Assembly: GCA_037131655.1 (NCBI GenBank)
Contig: JBAXQP010000128.1
Span: 1 to 7,714, forward strand
Reading direction: 5' to 3'
DNA: 7,714 bases
Origin: a bacterium
Lineage (GTDB): Bacteria > Armatimonadota > Fimbriimonadia > Fimbriimonadales > JBAXQP01
Of the stretch, positions 1-6,810 are shown one piece after another (position 1 is the stretch's first letter; each line of letters opens with the position of its first letter). The position numbers were made by a program, and so were the translations under genes. Under the pieces are notes generated by a model that was given only the letters and a program-made list of their open reading frames with translations, was not told the DNA's origin and did not search any database.

Positions 1-759
1 GCGCACGCCTTTTTCGTGGTGGCTCACCAGAAGAACATCTACGACGGCCTGCTGTCCGCGGGCGAGAAGGAAGTCGTAACCATCTGCCGCAATTCCTGGG
101 CGGGCTCGCAGCGCTACGGGGCATCACCGGCCGCCCACGACATCATGTCGTCCTTCGAACACTTGGAAACCTACATGAAAGCGGGACTCAATCTCGCCAT
201 GAGCGGCATTCCGTGGGGCGCGAGCGAAATCGGTGGTTTTATCACGCCCGACAATCAGACCGACCGCTTCCACGAACTGATGGTGCGTTGGTACCAATAT
301 GGCGTTTTCACCCCTGTCTTCCGAACCCACGGATGCCGTCCGAACAACGAGGCATGGACTATCGGAGGCGACACATACCCGCACATCTGGGCGGCCATGA
401 TGCTCCGGGAGCGACTACGTCCCTACATCATGGAGCAGATGATACTGGCGTCGGAAAAGGGAACGCCGCCCATGCGGCCCTTGTTTTTCGACTTTGCGCA
501 CGATCCAACAGCAACCGACGTGGAGGATGAATTCCTGTTCGGACCTGATCTCCTCGTCGCCCCGATTCTCACCTACAAGACCAGGCGCCGGAGTGTCTAT
601 CTGCCTGCCGGGGTCGAATGGACAAACGCCTGGACCGACACACGACATCAGGGCGGAACGATTATCAGTGCGGAGGCCCCGATCGAACACATTCCGGGGT
701 TCGTGCGCGGCAATAACGACCGGCTGATGGGACTCTTCAAAGGATTGCACACAGAGTAG
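1..759 (+). CDS. Glycoside hydrolase family 31 enzyme (alpha-glucosidase/alpha-xylosidase type), 3' part
   Basis: The reading frame is open from base 1, so the gene starts upstream and the GTG/ATG-like codons near base 16 are internal. The visible 252 residues are the second half of a GH31 catalytic barrel plus the proximal C-terminal beta domain. Seen directly: the block SWAGSQRYGA, an Asp at bases 139-141 where GH31 enzymes carry the acid/base, then SGIPWGASEIGGF, FRTHG with the conserved His, the LRERLRPYI helix, FGPDLLVAPI, and YLPAGVEWTNAWTD. GH31 enzymes are retaining alpha-glycosidases; the nucleophile Asp lies before the window. The segment before the acid/base reads AAHD, where many members have WSGD. 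The protein stops soon after IPGFVRGN, so there is no large distal C-terminal domain; as far as I recall this is also true of other family members. Substrate (alpha-glucoside, alpha-xyloside or other) cannot be decided. GC content is higher than in the neighbouring operon. Confidence 0.92.
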   Translation, partial: AHAFFVVAHQKNIYDGLLSAGEKEVVTICRNSWAGSQRYGASPAAHDIMSSFEHLETYMKAGLNLAMSGIPWGASEIGGFITPDNQTDRFHELMVRWYQYGVFTPVFRTHGCRPNNEAWTIGGDTYPHIWAAMMLRERLRPYIMEQMILASEKGTPPMRPLFFDFAHDPTATDVEDEFLFGPDLLVAPILTYKTRRRSVYLPAGVEWTNAWTDTRHQGGTIISAEAPIEHIPGFVRGNNDRLMGLFKGLHTE

Positions 760-767
760 CCGCGAAG

Positions 768-788
768 GAACCCGGCATGCCGGTGTTC
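768..788. repeat. Perfect 12-bp palindrome after the GH31 stop, possible weak terminator
   Basis: CCGGCATGCCGG at 772-783 is a perfect palindrome. The flanks GAAC (768-771) and GTTC (785-788) extend the stem past a single bulged T. It begins 9 bases after the GH31 stop codon, where a transcript-end hairpin would sit. No T-run follows, so intrinsic termination is doubtful; it could instead protect the mRNA 3' end. Confidence 0.4.
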
Positions 789-885
789 GCCAGCACAGGG
801 AAATCCGTAACTTGATCCCGGACTAGTGTTCCCGTATTATTGAGGGGAAATATTAAATTCATCGCATGGTTGATTGGGGATGGGT

Positions 886-995
886 CTAAGGGAACTGTAG
901 GGCATACTCTACTACACCCCAGAAAGGTGTCATTCAGAACGAACTAAAGCATCTGCATGAGTATGAAGTGCTTATTACCGATACCTTTCCCTTAG
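886..995 (+). other. Nested inverted repeats, candidate structured RNA or regulatory element
   Basis: Three inverted repeats nest inside one another: CTAAGGGAA (886-894) with TTCCCTTAG (987-995), nine perfect pairs; CATACTC (903-909) with GAGTATG (959-965), seven pairs; and ACACC (914-918) with GGTGT (926-930). AAGCA (947-951) and TGCTT (969-973) could form an alternative stem that clashes with the second one. The arrangement could be a folded leader or small RNA. I recognise no riboswitch family, see no strong promoter directly upstream, and the element lies about 145 bases before the best promoter of the next operon. Chance pairing is not excluded. Confidence 0.3.
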
Positions 996-1055
996 TCTAA
1001 TCCGGCCTCTTGCTTCTTGCTTCGATCCGGTCAGACTTTTCCTCTAACATTTTCA

Positions 1056-1089
1056 CTTACTTGCCGTCTTCAAGTAGTTGGCAAGTAAG
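1056..1089. promoter_or_regulatory. Inverted repeat CTTACTTGCC-N14-GGCAAGTAAG, candidate operator
   Basis: Two perfect 10-bp arms (1056-1065 and 1080-1089) are separated by 14 bases, and the spacer itself carries another CAAGTA half-site (1071-1076). The arms are centred about 34 bp apart edge to edge, roughly three helical turns. A related pair, TTCACTT (1052-1058) and AAGTGAA (1124-1130), brackets the region. It lies upstream of the -35 box of the MarR gene promoter. MarR proteins bind inverted repeats as dimers, so autoregulation is a reasonable inference, but this is not shown by the sequence. Confidence 0.45.
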
Positions 1090-1139
1090 CTATAAACAAA
1101 ATCGTGACATAATTGCCACAGGAAAGTGAACTTTACCTC

Positions 1140-1168
1140 TTGTCGTACGTCCAATAATGTGTTATAGT
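1140..1168 (+). promoter_or_regulatory. Sigma70-like promoter of the efflux operon
   Basis: TTGTCG (1140-1145) and TATAGT (1163-1168) are separated by exactly 17 bases and match the -35 and -10 consensus at four and five positions respectively. Transcription would start near 1174-1176, leaving a leader of about 45 bases before the MarR start. It is the best promoter I can find ahead of the five-gene operon. Confidence 0.6.
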
Positions 1169-1199
1169 TGAAACAGGCAATAGTTTCCTGAGGCAACTA
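1165..1199. promoter_or_regulatory. Inverted repeat over the -10 and transcription start, candidate operator
   Basis: TAGTTG (1165-1170) pairs with CAACTA (1194-1199), and within it AAAC (1171-1174) pairs with GTTT (1183-1186). AGGCAA also appears twice as a direct repeat (1175-1180 and 1191-1196). The element covers the -10 box and expected start site, a position where a bound repressor would block RNA polymerase; as RNA it could also form a weak leader hairpin. Binding by the MarR protein encoded next is inferred from position only. Confidence 0.35.
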
Positions 1200-1220
1200 G
1201 TTAGAAAGAGGGGTAAGGAT

Positions 1221-1685
1221 ATGACAACTGATGTTGCGCATCAATGTGCTGTAACGGTGATGGAAACATTAAGGCAGATCATGCCTACTGTTCGACCGGA
1301 GAAGAGCAAGCGTGGACCGGATGAATTATCATTCATCCAATTCCACGCCCTCATGTCGATAAAGCGGCATGAGGGGCTATCGCTATCGCAAGCGGCTGAG
1401 CATCTTGGAGCGACTATCTCTACCGCTTCGAAAATAATCGATGGGCTTGTTGAACGCGGAATGGTTTTCAGGACGACCGCAGATGAGGACCGGAGAAAAT
1501 TAATGCTGAAATTGACACCTAGCGGAGAACGTGCAGTGGAAGAGATTCACCTCAAAACAATCGCCAATCTGACAGGAAAGTTGGAAACGCTCAGCCCAAG
1601 CGAATGTGCGATGGTGGAACTAGCCATGGGTATCTTGCGCTCAACCCTTATCTCTAGCGATCAACCTATACGAAAGAGTGAGTAA
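1221..1685 (+). CDS. MarR-family winged-helix transcriptional regulator
   Basis: This 154-residue protein has the size and layout of MarR regulators, which bind DNA as dimers and often release it when a small phenolic or toxic ligand binds. N-terminal helices (about 1-50, with FIQFHALMSI) are followed by the winged helix-turn-helix: LSLSQAAEHLGATISTASKI with recognition helix near 66-80, then LVERGMVFRTTADEDRRKL, whose DRR is the conserved wing motif. C-terminal helices (about 115-148) would complete the dimer interface. The ATG at 1221 is preceded by a purine-rich ribosome site (AGAGGGG at 1207-1213 and AAGG at 1214-1217). It is the first gene of the operon, five bases before the outer-membrane factor gene, so it probably controls the pump and itself through the inverted repeats around its promoter. 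Ligand unknown; activation rather than repression is possible. Confidence 0.9.
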   Translation: MTTDVAHQCAVTVMETLRQIMPTVRPEKSKRGPDELSFIQFHALMSIKRHEGLSLSQAAEHLGATISTASKIIDGLVERGMVFRTTADEDRRKLMLKLTPSGERAVEEIHLKTIANLTGKLETLSPSECAMVELAMGILRSTLISSDQPIRKSE

Positions 1686-1690
1686 CACCG

Positions 1691-2947
1691 ATGAATAAAT
1701 ACATTTTAACATTAATGGTTCTTTTTGTAGCTTCATCTCTTATGGCAGCACCCTTATCGCTAAATGACTGCCTCAAGATTGCGTTGGATAATCAGGCGGA
1801 TGTTCTGACGGCAATAAACAGTGTCACTATTTCTAAAAGCCAGGCGGCAAGAGCGATCAGCGGCTATTTCCCCCAAGTCTCAGTTAAAAGCAACCTTTTT
1901 ACCGAAAATTCGGGGGGCGTTTTAAGCAATGTAAATACCGGAACCGCGCTGACGGTGAATCAGAACTTCTTCGATAGCGGCTTGAGAGAAATGAATGTTA
2001 AAGCTGCCAACTATGGGGTTGAGCAAAGTAAAGCCAGTCTAAACCGGACACTTCAGACGGTTATATTCAACGTGACGCAGTCTTACTACGAAGCGCTAAG
2101 GGCGAAGCATTTGAATCAAGTCGCTGAGACGAATGTGAAGTACAACGAAGGGCTGCGGGATGAAATCAAAACTCGCGCGGAGTTGGGCGACGCTGCAAAA
2201 GTAGATGTACTACCGTTCGAAGCGCAGCTTGCCAATGCGCGAGTAAGTTTTTTGAGAGCACAGAACTCAGTCAGAATAGCCTTAATCAACTTGCAAAGTT
2301 CATTAGGCCTTTCCACACAATCAGGTTTTGATATACAAGAAATCAACGAATTACCTAGCGCTGAGATGGCATCACTCGACAGCTACTTCGATGTGGCTCT
2401 ACAAACACGCCCTGACATCATGCAAGCCAAAGCGAGGCTTGGGGCGACGCGCGCGAATGTGACAACGGCAGAAATTGAGATGTTCCCTCGACTGGAGATC
2501 TACGGCAATTATCAACGGGAGATTAATGGCGGATTCGACACTGACAACTCGCAAATAGTCGGAATTATAGTCTTCGATATTTTCAACGGCGGAGCTAATC
2601 AGGCCAACTTGAGACAAGCAAAGGCTCTTCGAAGCAATGCCGATATTCAGGAAAAACAACTTTACAAGGATATTCGTGCTCAAGTTGAAGAGGCTTATTT
2701 GAACTTCACAAGCGCAAAAGAACGAATGGTGGCAAGTGCTATCGGGCTTGATGCCGCCAACTTGAATTATGAAGCCCAAAAGGCCCGATATTCCCAGGGT
2801 ATTGGGATCACCCTTGATTTACTGAACGCCGAAGTGCAAGTCATTATTGCTCAAAGCAACGACGTACAGGCACGCTATGACTACTACATTGCTGTCGCCC
2901 AACTCGATTACGCGGTGGGCAAGTCAGGAGAAGCCAATGAAAAGTAA
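1691..2947 (+). CDS. TolC-like outer-membrane efflux channel protein (OEP family)
   Basis: The 418-residue product starts with a signal peptide (hydrophobic core about residues 4-18, probable cleavage after LMA) and has no lipobox Cys, as in TolC rather than OprM-type lipoproteins. Mature sequence begins with LSLNDCLKIALDNQ, the usual start of the first OEP repeat, and shows the two-repeat helix/strand pattern: repeat one about 22-205 (SGYFPQVSVKSN, TQSYYEALRAK, VLPFEAQLANAR) and repeat two about 225-410 (ALQTRPDIMQAKARL, FPRLEIYGNY, FNGGANQANLRQAK, EAYLNFTSAKERM, GIGITLDLLNAEV, YIAVAQLDYAVG). Trimers of this family form a beta barrel with a long periplasmic tunnel, the exit duct of the pump. 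The ribosome site (GAGTGAG at 1676-1682) is weak and lies within the end of the MarR gene, suggesting coupling. Its 3' end overlaps the adaptor gene by 11 bases. Confidence 0.93.
   Translation: MNKYILTLMVLFVASSLMAAPLSLNDCLKIALDNQADVLTAINSVTISKSQAARAISGYFPQVSVKSNLFTENSGGVLSNVNTGTALTVNQNFFDSGLREMNVKAANYGVEQSKASLNRTLQTVIFNVTQSYYEALRAKHLNQVAETNVKYNEGLRDEIKTRAELGDAAKVDVLPFEAQLANARVSFLRAQNSVRIALINLQSSLGLSTQSGFDIQEINELPSAEMASLDSYFDVALQTRPDIMQAKARLGATRANVTTAEIEMFPRLEIYGNYQREINGGFDTDNSQIVGIIVFDIFNGGANQANLRQAKALRSNADIQEKQLYKDIRAQVEEAYLNFTSAKERMVASAIGLDAANLNYEAQKARYSQGIGITLDLLNAEVQVIIAQSNDVQARYDYYIAVAQLDYAVGKSGEANEK
2926..2930 (+). promoter_or_regulatory. Ribosome binding site that sets the adaptor start
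   Basis: AGGAG lies six bases before ATG 2937. It favours that start over a possible upstream in-frame ATG at 2847, which would add 30 residues wholly inside the TolC-like gene and ahead of the natural Lys-Ser-Lys-Arg-Arg membrane-anchor start. Confidence 0.75.
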
Positions 2948-4619
2948 GAGACGATACTTGAAATACATTATCATCGCCGCCATTTTGCTGGTTGGCGTAG
3001 TAATTATCCGCGCCCGATCAGGTGGAAATGCCACACCGGAACTACGCACTGAAACGGTCAAACTAGGGGATGTCGTTGCCACTGTTTCGGCAACGGGTGT
3101 CCTGCAGCCACTAACGACAGTAGAGGTTAAATCGAACGTCGGTGGAGAGATAGTCGAATTAACGGTTGACGAAGGCGACGTGGTCAAAGCCGGCCAGTTA
3201 ATTGCCCGCATCGACCCTTCTGATTCATTGACGGATCTGTCGCAAGCGGAAGCTGATTACCAAGGGGCAGAAGCGAGAGTAAATCAGACTAAGCAGGGTT
3301 CGAGCATGCAGCAACTGCAAACGGCTGCCAACATCGTAAGTGCGCAGCAAGCGCTTGAATCCAGCCGTCAACGGCTTGCACAAGCTGAGTCGCAGGCCAA
3401 AATCCAGCCAACTCTAACATCTGAAGCAATTAAGCAAGCCGCAAGTGCGCTTGCCTCCGCTCAAGCGACATTGACCCAAACCAAGTCAGCGTTGGTTCCT
3501 CAGAAACTGGCATCTGCCCAGGCCGCTTACGACCAGGCCAAGGCGACTTACGACCAATCGCAGTTTAATTTCACCCGTCAACAAGCGCTTCTGGAAAAAG
3601 GTTTCGTCTCTAAAAGCCAACTTGAGGCTGCAGAACAACAGTTCTCCGTAGCTAAAGCTCAATTGAATAACGCAAAAATCAAACTTGATACCGTAAAGGA
3701 TGAAGCCTTCCAAGACCTTAGTAATGCACAGGCTAGATATGATCAATCCAAATCTGCCCTAGAAACTGCTCGAACTAATCGAATTCAAGACTCACTCAAG
3801 CAACAAGACCTGGCGGCGGCAAGGGCAGCATTTAAGCAATCCAAAGCTTCTTTGGATGCCGTCAATGCAACTTCCTATCAGAACCAAATGAAGGTCGAGG
3901 ACATCTTGCAGGCCCAATCACAATTGGAACGCGCAAAGGCAGCCGTCAAGAATGCCCATACTCAGGTCAGCTATTGCACTATCACCGCTCCTAGAGCCGG
4001 TGTTGTGGTCAAAAAGTATGTTGATAAAGGTTCAATTGTGACTGCGGGACGCGCTGCTGTCGGCGGAGGGAGTGGCTCAGGCATAACCATTGTCGATATC
4101 GCCGATACCACCCACATGTGGGTAGTTGTGAATGTCGATGAGACGGATATCGGCAAAATTCAACTTGGTCAGCGGGTTAGCGTTCGGGTGGATGCATATC
4201 CGAAAGAAAAATTCAAAGCGCGGGTGATTAAAATTGCCCCATTGGCAGTAGTCGACCAAAACGTTACCACCGTGCCGGTTACCGTAGAGCTAGAACGGAT
4301 CAATCGCCAACTTAAACCCCAGATGAACGCTACTTGCGATTTCATCATCGGCAACAAACGGAATGTACTTTGTCTCCCAAGTGCAGCGATTAAAGAAACC
4401 AAGAACGGCATGACGGTCTCTGTTTTGGCGAATGGAAAACAGGAAACCCGTGTCATCCAAGTAGGTTTAGCCGGCGATGACTACACCGAAATAATAAGCG
4501 GATTGAAAGAGGGCGACATCGTTGTAAATGGGAATGGTTCGACATCGAGCCAAGGTACTGGAACAGGATCAACCCAAAGGACAGGTCAGCGCCGTGGCGG
4601 ACCGCCACGAATGTTCTAG
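2937..4619 (+). CDS. Periplasmic adaptor (membrane fusion protein), MacA/HlyD type, with long coiled-coil hairpin
   Basis: With the start at 2937 the protein has 560 residues, against about 370 for E. coli MacA. Order seen: basic N-end (KSKRRY) and one membrane helix (about 9-25); first half of a lipoyl domain (about 61-95, NVGGEIVELTVDEGDVVKAG); an Ala/Gln/Lys-rich coiled coil (about 97-213); a turn with RQQALLEKGFVSKSQLEAA (214-232), which fits the R-L-G-S-L tip motif that docks on TolC; a returning coiled coil (about 233-345); second lipoyl half (CTITAPRAGVVVKKYVDKG, 347-365); beta barrel (about 392-435, MWVVVNVDETDIGKI); membrane-proximal domain (about 440-530); and a Gly/Ser/Thr tail ending RRGGPPRMF. 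It bridges the permease and the outer-membrane channel and stimulates the ATPase in MacAB-type pumps. The start overlaps the upstream gene by 11 bases and has a good AGGAG site, implying coupled translation. Pro157 and Pro188 could kink the first helix. Confidence 0.92.
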   Translation: MKSKRRYLKYIIIAAILLVGVVIIRARSGGNATPELRTETVKLGDVVATVSATGVLQPLTTVEVKSNVGGEIVELTVDEGDVVKAGQLIARIDPSDSLTDLSQAEADYQGAEARVNQTKQGSSMQQLQTAANIVSAQQALESSRQRLAQAESQAKIQPTLTSEAIKQAASALASAQATLTQTKSALVPQKLASAQAAYDQAKATYDQSQFNFTRQQALLEKGFVSKSQLEAAEQQFSVAKAQLNNAKIKLDTVKDEAFQDLSNAQARYDQSKSALETARTNRIQDSLKQQDLAAARAAFKQSKASLDAVNATSYQNQMKVEDILQAQSQLERAKAAVKNAHTQVSYCTITAPRAGVVVKKYVDKGSIVTAGRAAVGGGSGSGITIVDIADTTHMWVVVNVDETDIGKIQLGQRVSVRVDAYPKEKFKARVIKIAPLAVVDQNVTTVPVTVELERINRQLKPQMNATCDFIIGNKRNVLCLPSAAIKETKNGMTVSVLANGKQETRVIQVGLAGDDYTEIISGLKEGDIVVNGNGSTSSQGTGTGSTQRTGQRRGGPPRMF

Positions 4620-4633
4620 TAAAGGAACTCAAT

Positions 4634-5362
4634 ATGATTGGCGTCGGAAATTTACATAAAACTTATCAAATGGGAGAAATTGCCGTACATGCCCTTAAGG
4701 GTGTTACGGTTGAGGTCAAAAGCGGCGAGTTCGTGGCGATTATGGGACCATCCGGCTCAGGCAAGTCCACTTTCATGAACATCATCGGATGCCTTGACCG
4801 ACCCACCCAAGGTTCTTATGTCTTGGGCGGTCAGGAAGTGGCTAAGATGGATGATGACGAACTAGCCGCGGTACGTAACCGAAAAATCGGATTCGTCTTT
4901 CAGACTTTTAACTTGATCCCAAGGCGTTCGGCCATTCGCCAGGTAATGCTGCCCCTCCTTTATAATGCCGATATTGACCAACCGGAGATGCTGGCAAGAG
5001 CCGCTTTAAAGCGTGTTGGGCTTAGCGATAGGATGGAACATAAGCCCAATGAACTTTCTGGAGGACAGCAACAACGAGTTGCCATCGCTCGTGCTCTCGT
5101 GAATGAGCCTATGATCATTCTTGGGGATGAGCCGACGGGTAACCTCGATACCCGTAACAGTGAAGAGATAATGGCAATTTTCCAAGAGCTGCATGCTGAA
5201 GGAAAGACGATAATCCTTGTCACCCACGAAGAGGATATCGCCAAACACGCTCAGCGAATAATTCGTTTCAAAGACGGCCACATCGTTTCCGACCAGCCGG
5301 TCGTTAATCCAACTAAGGCCTGCGATACCCTTGCCACACTTCCGATGGAGGATGACTCATGA
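4634..5362 (+). CDS. MacB/LolD-type ABC transporter ATP-binding protein
   Basis: All ABC nucleotide-binding motifs are present in the 242 residues: Walker A GPSGSGKST (38-46), Q-loop Gln90 in FVFQTFNL, signature LSGGQQQR (141-148), Walker B MIILGDEP with the catalytic Glu166, D-loop GNLD (169-172), and H-loop His198 in VTHE. The sequence around DEPTGNLDTRNSEEIM is typical of the MacB/LolD/FtsE group. Canonical members usually read LADEP; Gly here is a mild variation. It hydrolyses ATP at the inner face of the cytoplasmic membrane and drives the permease encoded next. Separate ATPase and permease genes resemble the YknY/YknZ arrangement rather than the fused E. coli MacB. The start has AAAGGA at 4621-4626, and the gene begins 14 bases after the adaptor stop. 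Its stop overlaps the next start as ATGA. Confidence 0.95.
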   Translation: MIGVGNLHKTYQMGEIAVHALKGVTVEVKSGEFVAIMGPSGSGKSTFMNIIGCLDRPTQGSYVLGGQEVAKMDDDELAAVRNRKIGFVFQTFNLIPRRSAIRQVMLPLLYNADIDQPEMLARAALKRVGLSDRMEHKPNELSGGQQQRVAIARALVNEPMIILGDEPTGNLDTRNSEEIMAIFQELHAEGKTIILVTHEEDIAKHAQRIIRFKDGHIVSDQPVVNPTKACDTLATLPMEDDS

Positions 5363-6576
5363 ACCTCAGGGAAAGTTTATCGATAGCACTGGAAAGTTTG
5401 GTTGCCAATAAAATGCGTGCGGTGCTCACGATGCTTGGGGTTATCATCGGAGTTGGCGCTGTAATTGCCATGCTCGCCCTTGCATCGGGCGCGCGCAACA
5501 ACATGATGACCCAAATTCAACAAATGGGCACCAATGTGCTCATCGTCATGAACGGCCAGGGTCGCCAGGGACCGGTTTTCGGGGGGGTTGGAAGTCAACA
5601 ATCCCTCACCTTAGACGATGCCAAAGCGATAGCAGATGAGTGTCCTTCAGTGGCGGCAACTTCTCCCGAGGTGGGGCAGAACGCGCAAATCAAATATCGC
5701 AATGTGAACACCAACACCACTGTACTCGGGACTAACCCCGACTATCTGGGTGTACGCAATTATCACATAGCCAGTGGGAGTTTTATCACTGATATTGATG
5801 TAAAAGGCTTGCGCAAGGTAGCCGTTATTGGACCAACTACCGCAAAAAGTCTTTTCGGTGATTCAGACCCAATCGGCAAGCTAATCTCAATCAGAGGGGT
5901 AGGGTTCGAGATTATTGGCGTCACTGCGATAAAAGGGGCTGGAATGGGACACATGGATCCTGATGACCAAATTTTTATTCCAGTCACAACCGCGATGCGG
6001 CGATTATTTGGGATTCAGTATGTCCGCGCCATCAGTATTCAGGCCACCACGATGGAAAAGACCACTCAAGCAACTGATGAGCTAACGCAGCTTCTGCGAA
6101 AACGTCATCGCCTAGCAAATGATGCCGATGATGACTTCCGCATTATGACCCAAGCCGAAATCATGCAAATGGCCAATCAGACCGCCACCATGTTTACCCT
6201 TCTATTAGCCGGCATCGCGAGTGTCTCCCTCTTAGTTGGCGGTATCGGCATTATGAATATCATGTTGGTCTCGGTGACCGAACGAACGCGCGAGATTGGC
6301 ATCCGTAAAGCCCTTGGCGCTCGACGAAGAGATATTCAGTTGCAGTTCTTAGTCGAAGCGTTGGTGCTTTCCATGGCCGGTGGAGCGATCGGGATTCTAT
6401 TAGGCATGGCAGGAGCCTGGGGCGCAGGCAAAGCCTTAAGTTGGAATACAACCCCATCCCTTACCTCAATACTCCTATCCTTCGGCTTCGCCGCCTTCGT
6501 AGGCATCTTCTTCGGCTTCTACCCCGCAAGAAAAGCCTCAAGATTAGACCCAGTTGATGCTTTGAGGTATGAGTAG
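5359..6576 (+). CDS. MacB/FtsX-type ABC transporter permease
   Basis: This 405-residue protein has the four-helix plan of MacB permeases: TM1 about 20-43 (MRAVLTMLGVIIGVGAVIAM), a periplasmic domain about 45-275 of the MacB_PCD type (GTNVLIVMNGQ, VAVIGPTTAKSLFG, PIGKLISIRG), and FtsX-like TM2-TM4 about 278-305, 329-352 and 366-387. The cytoplasmic loop ERTREIGIRKALGARRRDI (308-326) is the family's coupling element to the ATPase, and the ending FYPARKASRLDPVDALRYE is the usual C-terminus. Such permeases work by mechanotransmission: the substrate is taken from the periplasm and pushed through adaptor and TolC-type channel instead of crossing the inner membrane. The ATGA overlap and GGAGG at 5347-5351 indicate coupling to the ATPase gene. 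It appears complete. Substrates of relatives include macrolides, peptides and lipids; which applies here is unknown. Confidence 0.94.
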   Translation: MNLRESLSIALESLVANKMRAVLTMLGVIIGVGAVIAMLALASGARNNMMTQIQQMGTNVLIVMNGQGRQGPVFGGVGSQQSLTLDDAKAIADECPSVAATSPEVGQNAQIKYRNVNTNTTVLGTNPDYLGVRNYHIASGSFITDIDVKGLRKVAVIGPTTAKSLFGDSDPIGKLISIRGVGFEIIGVTAIKGAGMGHMDPDDQIFIPVTTAMRRLFGIQYVRAISIQATTMEKTTQATDELTQLLRKRHRLANDADDDFRIMTQAEIMQMANQTATMFTLLLAGIASVSLLVGGIGIMNIMLVSVTERTREIGIRKALGARRRDIQLQFLVEALVLSMAGGAIGILLGMAGAWGAGKALSWNTTPSLTSILLSFGFAAFVGIFFGFYPARKASRLDPVDALRYE

Positions 6577-6591
6577 GGGATACGCGAAAGC

Positions 6592-6624
6592 AGTATCGTC
6601 CCCCTTTCCAACGGGGACGATACT
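6592..6624 (+). terminator. Hairpin ending the efflux operon
   Basis: AGTATCGTCCCC (6592-6603) pairs perfectly with GGGGACGATACT (6613-6624) around a nine-base loop, starting 15 bases after the permease stop. The following bases are ATTATAATA, A/T-rich but not a T-run, so it may work as an imperfect intrinsic terminator or as an RNA-protecting hairpin. Confidence 0.65.
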
Positions 6625-6698
6625 ATTATAATACGCTATGCATTCGAAGTGAAATCCTTCATCAATTACATTACCTTAAGATCAGAGACTTAAAACAA

Positions 6699-6740
6699 AA
6701 ATCGCCTGACAAGGCGATTTGGCTTCCTGCTTCGGCAGGA
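6699..6740 (-). terminator. Double hairpin terminator for the minus-strand recombinase remnant
   Basis: Read on the minus strand, a 6-bp stem TCCTGC/GCAGGA with a four-base loop (6725-6740; on the + strand the loop is TTCG) is followed by AAATCGCC-N6-GGCGATTT (6720-6699) running into TTTTTGTTTT. A GC stem followed by a T-run is the pattern of an intrinsic terminator. It lies 44 bases past the TAA at 6784, which suggests that this TAA is the original end of the recombinase gene. In the + direction it could back up the operon terminator, though the T-run is on the other strand. Confidence 0.65.
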
Positions 6741-6750
6741 TTAGGTATTT

Positions 6751-6810
6751 GAATGCTTGTTTGAAAGCCTAAGTCAGATCGGCTTACTGCTTAGGATTGA
6801 TAATGCATTC
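6751..6810. repeat. Nested inverted repeats near the recombinase 3' end
   Basis: GAATGC (6751-6756) pairs with GCATTC (6805-6810), and inside it CCTAAG (6768-6773) pairs with CTTAGG (6790-6795); AAGCC (6765-6769) and GGCTT (6781-6785) form an alternative inner stem. The stretch overlaps the last codons and stop (6784) of the recombinase remnant. Short arms make chance pairing possible. Confidence 0.25.

Larger units (their letters stand above)
760..1220. other. Intergenic region between the GH31 gene and the efflux operon
   Basis: This 461-base stretch has no convincing gene on either strand. A tiny frame, ATG at 880 to TAG at 900 (six codons), lacks support. From left to right it holds a 12-bp palindrome directly after the GH31 stop, an A/T-rich stretch near 840-860, a run of nested inverted repeats at 886-995, a CT-rich stretch with a TTGCTTC direct repeat near 1010-1022, and then the promoter and operator-like repeats of the downstream operon (1056-1199). 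The drop in GC content takes place here. Confidence 0.7.

Noticed and set aside
909..916. CTACTACA shared with the end of the palindromic element (6962-6969), as a possible second copy or remnant
   Set aside because: Only eight bases match and neither the rest of the arm nor the partner arm is present; chance is sufficient.
2847..2936. Upstream in-frame ATG that would extend the adaptor by 30 residues
   Set aside because: It has no good ribosome site, lies fully inside the TolC-like gene, and the extension does not resemble an adaptor N-terminus; ATG 2937 has AGGAG at proper spacing followed by a membrane anchor.
3486..3746. Minus-strand open frame of 86 codons within the adaptor gene
   Set aside because: It is the antisense shadow of the coiled-coil coding region, has no ribosome site context and no recognisable protein features.
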